Of a stretch of DNA of 64,000 nucleotides, positions 22,301 to 32,058 are shown piece after piece. The stretch's first letter is position 1. Every line of letters starts with the position of its first letter. The DNA is from Carex sylvatica. Lineage: Eukaryota > Streptophyta > Magnoliopsida > Poales > Cyperaceae. The translations under genes were made by a program, and so were the position numbers. Below the pieces are notes generated by a model. That model was given only the letters and a program-made list of their open reading frames with translations. It searched no databases and was not told where the DNA came from. The DNA is taken from the NCBI GenBank assembly GCA_964058845.1, contig CAXKVR010000051.1:232173-296172 (forward strand), written 5' to 3'.

Positions 22301-24614
22301 AATCAAAGATTCCAGCCTTCTTTGCCAAGCTGGCGGTGCCCATGTTCTTTGCCAGCTGTATGGTCCCAGTCTGAGCCGAAGTCCGAGGCAATCTGGCTGC
22401 AGTTTCGTGATTATTAAAACCTTCAACATTTCTACCTTTCACTGGAGTAGGGCTCATTTCATGAGATACAATAAGCTTGTCTACTACTTCTAAGGCATTT
22501 TCTTGGGAGAGGATTCCTGGATCTTGGGACTCCATATAGCTCAATACAGGTACAGATTCTTTTGGTAGCGGGTTTGCTGATACCAAGCAGACTCTTTCCG
22601 TCTCAATTGCCACATCAGCAAAAAGCTGACGCACTGTCTTGTCCTTGGCTTGATTTGGTCCCCTATCTGTCTTAGAATCAACTTTTTCTCTCACTGCAGT
22701 ATTATATAGTGTGGTGCATTTGGTGAGCAAATTTGGAGATTTTGATGTACCATTAACAGCACCAATATCTGATTTGGAGGCAAAATTGCGGCTAGCTGCT
22801 CGTGCACTTGACCGTACTGACGCCACTCGAAGAAAAGTCAGTCTCCTCTGAATTATACCTTGACTCAATATATTTTTAGTAAATCTCAGTTCTATGTATG
22901 GACTGAATCAAGATTTAAGGCTTGTGATAATATATTTCAAAGGTTGGCGTGGATAAACCAATTTTCCCACATTGCTTTACTGTGAAACTTGAACTATTAT
23001 TAGGTCAATATTATCAAAATTTAAGATTAATTATTTAATTAATTCTTGCTACTTTCCTATAATTTAGCTCATGCAGTCAGGTTGAGTTACTTAGGCTTGT
23101 TTGTGGTTGAATTGGAATAGATTGGTTATGCCTTAGTGGGATATACTGGAATTGATTGCACATCTGTACTGGTACCAACATTTCTTGGATCATTGCAATA
23201 ACTATGCAGGCTCTTGTTTACAAAATGATAACATATAAGTTAATTTGTACCTGAACCGCAACCTTCATCATCAGTGGAAGCATCTGAATTGACCAAACAT
23301 TCTTTCTCCTCACATTTTCCCCTTGGTCTCTGTTTCTCCTCTCTCTCTCTACAGTTTCCAGCCCTACAGTCAGTCTCACATGGCCCATTCTCACAACCAG
23401 TTTTTCCTCCTTCGGCTTCTTCCCCTTCTTCATGCTCTACTAGCTGTGTCTCAATCCAATCACCCATATCCTCTACCAATTGTGTCTCAATCCAATCACC
23501 CATATCCTCTACCAACTGTGTCTCCATTGTTGTGTTAACTGGATCCTCCAGTACCTCTGTAAACCCGAGACCAACTGGATCATCCAGTGCTTGTGTCCCA
23601 CTATACAATTGGGTTGGTTCATAAGAGCATGGGTCTTCAATTAATTGAGTCTCGCCATATAAAGTCCCAGATTTATTGTCTAATTCTCCATCTACTTTAT
23701 CTTTCTTCATTGGACAGTTCGTAAAAGGAGATCCTGATTTTAAATAAAACCAGATATTAGATAACTTCAATTAGTACTTATTGTTCTAGTAATAGAATGG
23801 ACTAAGGCCTTTTATCAAAAAAAAAAAAAAAATGGTACTTATCGGAACAAAGAATCCTTAATTTGTATTGCAGACCAAATTAGCATTAGTTCTGTCTTCA
23901 TTAATTCTCAGCCATGCAATGACGCTTCACAGAGACAGAGCAAGGCGGTGGCCAGAAGGATCCCAGGCCCCCAAATTGTTTCTTTGTGAAGTACCTTACC
24001 CTAAACCCCTAAACCCTTGCAATAATAGTACATTGTTGCTCGGATGATTTGGAAAATCTTTCGGCATCCGACAAACCCGATACAATATTTGGCGTTTTTC
24101 TAAACCCTACATACATCTAAATATGGTAAACTAACATAATTGTTACCAAATCACTACGGGACTTCAGCAGAGTCAGAGAGAGAGGTTGATCGAAGGTGTT
24201 TTGGGCAAAGAAACGCAACGCAAGCGGGTCTGATCGGAATGAGATGTTCTTGCTCAAACTAGAAATGGAATCAGAATTCTAGCTCGTTGGTTGATCGGAA
24301 CGAAAGCTTAGAAGAGAGATGATTTCATTTAACAGGATTTAAGAGGGGATATTTTCTCTAACGAAATCACTGGAAAAATGGAGGTATTTGGCGAGAAATG
24401 ATTTCGCCAAACTAAAATTACATGGTTGCCCTCACCGCTGAAGGAGAAGTCGCGGCTGAAGAGGAAGAAGAGGCGGAGGGATACCTGAGGTGTGAGCCGA
24501 GTTGCTGTGAGTTTCAGAGACGCTTTTGTTTTTGCTTTGCCTTCTCTTCTCTTCGCCGTTGTGAGTTTCAGAGCCAAGCCTTCGTCTTTCCTTGTTTCTC
24601 CATTTCTCTCCCAT
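16302..24614 (-). CDS. BRCT-domain DNA-damage-response protein with ETQ repeats (MDC1/PTIP-like, At4g03130/At3g21480 type)
   Basis: A probable nuclear adaptor that binds phosphorylated repair proteins through tandem BRCT domains. Predicted exons on the minus strand are 24485-24614, 23251-23733, 21297-22858, 20058-20327, 18746-18826, 17921-18029, 17201-17267 and 16302-16404. All are in phase, giving about 934 residues. Exon 2 carries ETQ/ETQL acidic repeats. Exon 3 is basic and Ser-rich (RRLTFLRVASVRSSARAASR, then Lys/Arg clusters) and ends with the first BRCT strand (DARVLLSQHLDEKVI). BRCT 1 continues in exon 4 (GTHFVADQFVRTRN; WLERC with the diagnostic Trp). BRCT 2 runs through exons 5-7 (GKRVLITPSVKPS; VHDDLLLVSCEED). 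The protein ends RHRLFSDCVKRTRSTIWLR...KSGV. The first exon (MGEKWRNKERRRLGS) is chosen only because its donor phase fits; translation could instead start at ATG 23710. The 22858 acceptor is also chosen by phase. Confidence 0.85.
19379..19565. mobile_element. hAT-like MITE, 187 bp, 8-bp TSD, in a BRCT-gene intron
   Basis: Ends CAGGGGCAGAAC and GTTCCGCCCCTG are near-perfect inverted repeats. The TSD ATTGGCCT is at 19371-19378 and 19566-19573. It lies in the intron between the exons at 18746-18826 and 20058-20327. Confidence 0.85.
23445..23516 (-). repeat. exact 36-bp tandem duplication in the ETQ region of the BRCT gene
   Basis: Two identical 36-bp units (23445-23480 and 23481-23516) each encode the 12-residue unit VEDMGDWIETQL. 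A third, degraded start follows at 23517. The duplication keeps frame and adds one ETQ-type motif. Confidence 0.85.
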
Positions 24615-26367
24615 GGCAGCTTTTGGAAGAGACCTTTTAATGATGGTATTGTTTTGTAAATAAAGAGAACTTTTAGGGTTTTCTTTTACTACTATATATT
24701 GAATTCTGTCGTGCAATTTAATCCTGCCCATCAGTAAAATTCAATTCCAGATCCATTCTAATCATCTTGAATTCAATTTTACAGAATGTTTGTTCCGATC
24801 ACACTATGAGTCGGTGAATCACCGTCCGTCCGAATTACGCCGATTCTTCTCTTCCGGCGTAGCGTCAACTGTTTTGTTAATTAAAAGGAGAAAATGTCTG
24901 TCGGATTGGGACCTGATGGTTAATAATTAGGTCTATGAGTGAAAGAATAATTTTTTTGGACCGTATAGCTATTACTTGTCATTTTTCTTGGAGAGCTAGG
25001 TTGGAACTTGGAAGTGATAATTTTGTAGATGTATATTATATTGTTAAAGAGTTAAAATATTTTATAGTATTATACATAAATAAATAAATTTTAAATTTGA
25101 TAAATACTCTCTTATAAATATTTTAATTAAAAAGGAATAAAATTTAAAGTTTGTGAACTGAATATTGAATGGTATTCTTAAAATATTTAATAAAAATTAG
25201 GGAACATAAGAAAAACCAATGTTGTAAATAACGACATGTGTTTGGCAGACGGACAAGTACCGTCAAGTGATTAATCAAAAATAATCGAGAATAATTGATT
25301 CTAACCGAGAATAATCAGCCAGATAGTTAGAAAAATCTGTGACGGTTTAAACACCACCAATGACTAATCGGTTGATTAAGACATTTTTACAACATTGTAA
25401 AAACATACTTAATTTTTTAAAGCAATCAAATCAATATTAGTTAGAAATGTCAAATTTTATTTTTTTTCCCACTCTACCCCTGTGTGGGCCATCTAATCAA
25501 ACACATATTTTTTTGTGGAGAAATAATCAGTATAGTTGATATCATTCTCTAATGAATAGAGAGGACTTAAAGGAGAATGTTGGTATATTCTGAAATTATA
25601 ACTCATATACGCTTTTATTCCAAAAAAGAAAGGGATGACCTTTAATTTCTTTCATTCTTGTGGTGCTATTTATATTAATCTGAAAGGAGTATCTTGGATA
25701 GCATGCAATGTCTCACAAATTAGCAAATTTAATGAGAAGAACAAAAAGAAGGTACAGTGGGTACCTCTCAGAAGGAGATGACAGGGCAATGGGGATTTAT
25801 AGGCAACTGGTAGAGATGCTTACAGCGGAAAAATACCAACAAACATGAAGCATATGGCTCAAACCAAATTGTTGGTGCAGGCAGTACAAAACAATGGAAT
25901 ATACGACTTACCAGTAGCTCACCTTGCAACTCTTAGAGATAAAAATGAATCTCAATCAAGGCTACTTTCAAATGGCGTAGCAAAATTCACTTCCAAATTG
26001 ATTTATATTTAGTTCCAGTTTGTAGGTTCTAATTAATTTTTAATTAAAGTATGTAGGTTTTTATCTTTCCATATTATATTTCTATTTGTTTTCTTCTATT
26101 CTGGTATTATAGGAAATGAGCAAGGAATATATAATGTGAGTCAGTCTTCTTTGAAGATCCAGATATCTTGCCTCTATGGCTCCACTTCACCTTTTTGTTT
26201 ATCAATAGAAAGTGTGGCCCTCGGCCCACTAGTCATAGATGTAACAAATATAGAAGTCAGATAGATGGTTAGAGTCATTGCCACTCTGAACCGGTATTTT
26301 GTTTTGAGCCTCAAGTTGCTCAATAAGTTAAAGAGACAAGTTGGTGTAGTTCAAATCTATCAATAAT
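24615..26367. other. spacer upstream of BRCT gene, no gene seen
   Basis: The part next to 24615 is the 5' flank of the minus-strand BRCT gene. The rest is AT-rich, without a convincing frame, RNA gene or delimited transposon. Confidence 0.4.
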
Positions 26368-27110
26368 AAAATAAGTGCTTGATTAGAGGGACCACACAAA
26401 GATATAATTGGAAAAAGTAAATTTTGACAATGAATAATTAACTTAAAGGATAAAAAAGAAAAGACATTTAAGAATTTAGGGACAGATTAGATATATTGAA
26501 GTGTTTAGGGGCAAATAAAAAATTAAAAAACTCAAAGTTGAGAGTACATAAGAAATTAATCCAAAAAAATTGTCCCTGTCGGCTTGTCTGCTGTCAGGTA
26601 TCACTGTATCAGGAAAAAAATTGGTCCAAAGAGAGGAAAACAATTCAAGTTGTAAGTATTATTTGGCACCCCAAAGAGCCTTGAGCGAACCCTTTCAGGG
26701 ATAAAAATAAGGTGTCGCAGGGCAGCTTTTAAATGCTTTGAATATGCTAATTTGACAGAAATATTAATTTTACCTTACTTGGTACATACCAGTATCACAA
26801 AGTATGTACAGAAGAGATACCTTAGTGTTGGTCAGAGGGCCCACACTAGTATTTTACAAGTTAATTCTTTCTATATCATTCCACGCAGTACTCATGGAAC
26901 ATGATTCTTTCCATATTCTATAAACGGATCTGCTTGATTAGAGGGTTCACACAAGGGTTCAATAGGAAAAGATAAAACTCTGACAATGAATAATTAATTG
27001 TATGGGTAAATAAGAAAAAATGAAGAGAGTTAAGGAATTTATTAGATATAACAAAAATCTCAAGGGTAAATAAAAAAGTGAAGAAATTTTCAGGGGTAAA
27101 TAGAAAATTA
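26368..27110. repeat. two diverged direct copies of a 150-190-bp non-coding block
   Basis: About 26370-26530 and 26934-27110 align: both begin GCTTGATTAGAGGG, share TGACAATGAATAATTAA, and end in GGGGCAAATAAAAAA / GGGTAAATAAAAAA. The second copy ends about 100 bp before the tRNA gene. Confidence 0.55.
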
Positions 27111-27216
27111 ATTCTATTATGGGATAAAATAAGAATCTGGTAGATTTTTTTGAGGAGCGGGTAGACAAGAAGATATTTAAAGTTATAAATTACACGAAAA
27201 TATTGTAACCAACCAA

Positions 27217-27289
27217 GGGGATGTAGCTCAAATGGTAGAGCGCTCGCTTTGCATGCGAGAGGCACGGGGTTCGATCCCCCGCATCTCCA
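27217..27289 (+). tRNA. tRNA-Ala (anticodon UGC)
   Basis: A full cloverleaf of 73 bases without intron. The acceptor stem GGGGATG/CATCTCC includes the G3:U70 wobble pair that identifies alanine tRNAs, with discriminator A at 27289. Box A-like TAGCTCAAATGG and box B-like GGTTCGATCCC are present. The anticodon stem CTCGC/GCGAG (27243-27247 and 27255-27259) encloses loop TTTGCAT with anticodon TGC at 27250-27252. A TTTT run follows at 27291, suited to Pol III termination. CCA is not encoded, as expected for a nuclear gene. Confidence 0.97.
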
Positions 27290-28314
27290 TTTTGTCAAGT
27301 TAAACAATGCTATTCATTATTTTTCTTTCCATTTTGTCCTTTTTGTCCCGTGTAGCTGTTCTCTGTTTGATATTAATTTGTTCCATTTTGGGTTTTCCTT
27401 ACTTTATTTTAAGGATTTCTATTAAATTATATACAACTTCTTAATTATGCATCCAAAAACAGCTCTCCGATGCATAATTAAGAAGTATTAATTTAATTGC
27501 AATCCTTAATTTTAACAATACATTAAATCTTCATCTTCATTTTTATATTAAGTATGTAGATATTATGATATGTCAATAACTTAGATTAAAAAAATAAAAT
27601 TTCAGATTGAATATTAGGTCTCTAATCAAATAGTCTGTCTTTTTTCTATTCATCTAATCAAATAATCTTGTTCTGATTTCTTCATTTTTTTTTGAAAACT
27701 TTCCATAAACTCCATTGTTTGATTTCCATATACTCTATTTTCTGATTGATATTTTTTTTTCATTTTTAAAATTTATTTTAAGGATACATATCTACAGTAA
27801 TCGTTACAATTTTTCACGTCGTTGTATATTAATGCATCGTGCGTTAATTATTTTCTAATCTAGTAATTCTCAAGGAATTTGAAACTGAAAAATGTTCTTA
27901 TCTAAGCATCGAAACATTTATAATGAAAGACAACTTTTTAAAGAAAAAAAGAATACAAATATAATTCGTTGAAGATGAAAATTCTTCATATCATATGCTT
28001 TTAAGAAAAAAAATCAAAACTGTTTGGATTTGAATCATTCAACATATCTCCATAATAAAATTGTTTGGAGACCAAATTAAATAAATTAATAAATAAATAA
28101 AATTCTATGATGCCTGAGATAAACAAATTAAAAAAATGCTATTCTTTGATAATTGAAGCAATCCTCTGGGCAGTTTGATCTGGGAGGAGATTTTGTTTTA
28201 ATCAAGCTGTACTACCAAGCTAGGCCAGTAGATGGAGTTTAATGGAGTTTTGTACTGCTCCGTTGTATTTTGAAATTTAATGGAGTTTTGTATGTTCGAA
28301 CCAATTTTGCTCCT
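27290..28314. other. AT-rich spacer, no gene seen
   Basis: Non-coding and AT-rich. A short inverted repeat (TTATGCATCC...GATGCATAA, with AACTTCTTAATTATGCATC mirrored) lies at about 27438-27488. Confidence 0.4.
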
Positions 28315-29255
28315 TTCTGATTTTTTTTTTTACTCTCCTTTGAAATTTTAATATGTAATTTGGGTTAAATTTATGATTAAAATTCGAATAAAGAATTGGT
28401 AATTAGGATTAGAAATCAGAGTATCGGAAATTAAAAGTCAAAGCATTAGAAATTATAAGTTTGAGCATTGTCTTTTATCAAGTATCTGATTAGCTAATAG
28501 ATTTGAACCTGATTAGTTATTGAAATCCGATTCATTATTTTTTGTTCCTTTTTGACGAAAATTCTGAATCTGCTTCTGAATACAACAAAGAAGTAACACC
28601 GTTTGATTGCTTGGCTTAGTAAAGAGGCAGTGGAGGATATTGATACTGGTTTGTAGAATTAATATGTAAAAAATCTGAGGGTATTCTATACAATGAAACA
28701 TATGGTTTTCACATATCATTTTCTCACAAGAGCAAGTTGAACTGTTGAAGTCATAAAAGTAGGATTTCTAGAATTTCATAAATTCAATACTGTACAGCCA
28801 CAAAACATTGTTGTAGAGCTCATTAGTTGACAGTTGTATCCCCGTAGAAAGATCGACAGTCAAAATTGCATGAACAAATTTTACACCTGGGTGCTGTGAC
28901 CCAGTATTGAACCGGGGGCAGCTGCTCATGAATTTCGAATTTTAGCGGTCATCTATCGGTATTGATCAACTTTGTTTCTTTCTGAAATTTTTTTTGCCCC
29001 TCCTTAAATGTTTGATTTGTAATTCGGACTAAATTTAATGATTAAAATAACTTTTTTAAATTATGATTGGTAATTAGAATTATAAGTTAAAACATCAGAA
29101 ATTATAAGTCAAAGCATTGGAAAATATAAATCAAAGTATTGTTTTTTTTTATTGAGTATCCAATTAGTCAATGGGTTTAAATCCGATAATCTATTTAAAC
29201 CTCATTCAATATTTTTTGCCTCGTCTGACAAAAATTCTGAATCCACTCCTAATGA
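28315..29255. repeat. diverged direct duplication of about 270 bp, offset about 664 bp
   Basis: About 28315-28590 and 28980-29255 share ordered blocks: GTAATT..GG/AC..TAAATTTA, GATTAAAA, TTGGTAATTAG, 'attataagt..agcatt', 'gagtatc..attag', 'attttttg' and AAAATTCTGAATC. Both copies are non-coding, so this is a duplicated spacer or the two ends of an old retroelement. Confidence 0.55.
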
Positions 29256-29329
29256 CAACTGACAATTGGCCCAAGAAAAGACAAGAAATTCAGAAGTACA
29301 ATTATAATGTTTTACTATTTTTTTTGTTT

Positions 29330-29665
29330 CAATTAAGTCTCACTTTTTTATTTTTATTTTCACAATTCAAATAGTCAATTCAAATTGCTAAATATGATCT
29401 TTCATATTAAAATGTATTTTAAGATCAAATTTTATATTTTTTTAAAAAGTTTCAATACCAATAATAACATTATTTTTGAATAGTCTAGAATCTTAAAAAA
29501 TATAATAATTTTGTATTTATCTAAAAAGTAATAATTTAAAAAAAAATATAAAATTTAGTATATAAATATGTTTTAATATGAAGATCATGTTAATTTATTT
29601 GAATTTGACCGTTTGAATGTTTTACGGAGATAAGAATGGCACACACAAGTGAGACATTTGACCCA
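29330..29665. mobile_element. foldback MITE-like element, about 330 bp
   Basis: The outer text GTCTCACTTTT near 29338 is mirrored by CAAGTGAGAC near 29646. Inner text CTTTCATATTAAAATGTATT near 29399 is mirrored by ATATGTTTTAATATGAAGAT near 29566. The inside carries AAATTTTATATTTTTT and its complement, a core like that of the MITEs at 48-50 kb. The TSD is not resolved. Confidence 0.5.
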
Positions 29666-29686
29666 TTTCAACCAAAAATAAATATG

Positions 29687-29740
29687 CTATTATTTCTTTG
29701 GAATAATAGGATTCTATTATTTCTTTGGAATAATAGGATT
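29687..29740. repeat. 27-bp tandem duplication
   Basis: Two identical 27-bp units starting CTATTATTTCTTTGGAATAA (29687-29713 and 29714-29740), with a partial third at 29741. Each unit is itself palindromic at its ends (CTATTATT...AATAATAG). A diverged copy appears near 29810-29835. Confidence 0.75.
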
Positions 29741-30099
29741 CTATTATTTCAATATTAGCCGACACATGACCCATTTTAATCAGAAATAAATATGCTGTTA
29801 TATTTTTTTTGGAATAATAGAATTCTATTATTTCAATCTTAACCGTTTAAATTTTTTCATATACATAATCTCAATAAAATATTTTTTTATGCACAAATTC
29901 TCAATAAAAATCAATGAATAACAGCAGATGTATTTCCATTTTAACCCTACCCAAATTTTGGAGCTAAAACCGACTTCTTTTTTATTTTTAAATTTTCACA
30001 TAAGCTATGAAACTATGAGAAAGAATCTTTTAAATATAACAACTACAACAATTTTATCGTAGCCAATTGTGCTGCCTCACCTTTCTCTAAAACCGACTT

Positions 30100-32058
30100 T
30101 TTCATTTTTGCCTCTCTTGCCTTCTTCAATCACACATTCACACTTGTCCCCCCGCCTTCTCCCTCCTCATTGTCTCAACTCCAGCAGAGGCAGAGAGAAG
30201 AAGGGGTTATTACATTAGGGTTTAGATCCTCATTCGTGCTAACTTGCGCCGCGACTCGCATCTCCGCCGTGCACTATGCCCTCGGCTCCTCGGCTGCGCT
30301 GTGCGACTCGTGTTTCGGTCGCGACCTGACCGCCTGGTCCCACTCTTCCGCCTCGTCTCTCTGCAATCTGTCCCCGTCTCATTGCCTGTTACCTATGTGG
30401 TAACTCCCAACTCGCAATTTGTTTTAATTGCTCATAGTGTGATATGAAATTCAAGAAAGCATTCTAGTTAGGTTTTAAAGTGCGATCCAAAATTGGAATC
30501 AATTTTTGGTGACGAGGAACAATGAAGAGCATATTTGAAGGGGCATCCAATGTATTTTAATGATTTACTGGGTTAAACGTGACATTGCTTCTTGGTACTT
30601 GAGTAGATTATGTGGTCTTCTATGAACTAACTAGTGTAGCTTATTTTTTATACTTGAACCTCTCTTTGTCACTGCTACATTTAATCTAGTATCTATTCTT
30701 TTGTTTATTATTTGCTATTTGTTGTGAAGTAAGAGCAGTTACTATTTCCGGGTCGAACTCATATCAATTTTTGTTTATTTTGGTCAACTATTAGGGTTTT
30801 GTACAACTCAAAAATCAGTGCTGCAAACATGTCCAGTAAGACAAATTTTACCTGCTACATTTAGCAGAGAGAAGGTGCCTTTATGGTATGGTACTGCAAG
30901 CCAATTTTGCAACTGACCCCTAATTTTGACCAATTGAATCTCATTTAGCCAAAGTACGCAACTCACTATTAATTCAACTAAAGTTCCCTCAATTAACCGT
31001 TGCATTAACTTGGATAAGCTGCAATTCTCCTTCATTGTTCAATTAACAAGAAGCAAAGTCAAGGAAGATGAAAGGAACAACATGTTGGGGTTGTTGAATT
31101 TGTACAAACTAAGATTACTGTTTTTCCTTTTGTAGCTTGAATAGTTAATAGCTCGTCAAGCTAGTGTCTGGCAGAAGTATTCTCTCCATAAATTGAACAG
31201 GTGAGGTTATTTATATGGTCAATAACATGTGTATATAAAAAAAATGTCCTTTATGTAAGTACCTTAGAAAATGAAAGAATCGTGTAATTTCGATGGAAGA
31301 CTAAAAAATAAGAACTACAACTCTCACTGAATGTTTTTTTCTGGAAAATACATAAATCTCCCTCCTACACAATTGAGGAAGAGGGTAGACTCAATTTTGG
31401 TACTTGATTAAGAAATCAAAATAGGAGGCTGTAGTTGAAAGTTACAAGTCTTTGTATGGTGACCCTAGATAATATATTGTGCGCGTAGATTTTACAGAGG
31501 TTTTGTAGAGCATGCTCTTAATATATATTGAGTTGGATTCAACTGTAATTTTGTAAGCTTCTGTAGTGATTGGTAAAGCATGACAAGATTAACATCTTAA
31601 ACATGGGTTTAGTACACACCGGCATTTGCTTACCGATACCAGGCTAGTAGCCCCATGTGCAGTCGATTGATTTATTCACTCTTATATTTCTGTTCATACT
31701 GGAGTTGGTATTGAGATTAGGTTTACGATTAGGATTCTGATCTGGGGTTGCACTAGCATTTGATTCACTCTAGTCCGCAATAACACTTTACTCTGGTCCT
31801 TGGCATTGTTTAAGCTGCTTGAATTAGACAGGCTGGGTATAGGGTTAGGATTACTGTCAGGCTTGTTAAACATCTTTTGTGCTGTTCCCACTAGCCCGTC
31901 TGGAAGTCAATTGCATTATACATTGCGCACACTTTAGAATTAATTTTGCAAATCTACTTTCCTTCCAATTCAACCAATTTATTGTATGTTACGACAATCT
32001 CAATTTCTGTTGTGATACTTTTCCAGGCCTTCTCGCATCTGTCTTTGTTTTAGTTCCT
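30100..32058 (+). other. promoter-proximal region, 5'UTR exon and 5'UTR intron of the J-domain gene
   Basis: A GC-richer block at about 30170-30399 ends in a donor (TATGTG|GTAACT at 30400). A good acceptor (TACTTTTCCAG, AG at 32025-32026) lies 32 bases before the ATG at 32059. I infer an untranslated leader exon of about 230 bases and a leader intron of about 1.6 kb. This kind of intron is frequent in plant genes with a single coding exon. Confidence 0.5.

Noticed and set aside
24000..24018. Interstitial telomere repeat or telo-box (CCTAAACCCCTAAACCC)
   Set aside because: Only two imperfect units, inside a predicted intron; too little to call.
27217..27289. Organelle-derived tRNA
   Set aside because: Plastid tRNA-Ala has a long intron; this intronless sequence with G3:U70 matches nuclear tRNA-Ala(UGC).
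31879..32058. 60 extra N-terminal residues for the J-domain protein
   Set aside because: MECNKEE at 32059 is the family N-terminus, and a splice acceptor at 32025-32026 places the upstream frame in an intron.
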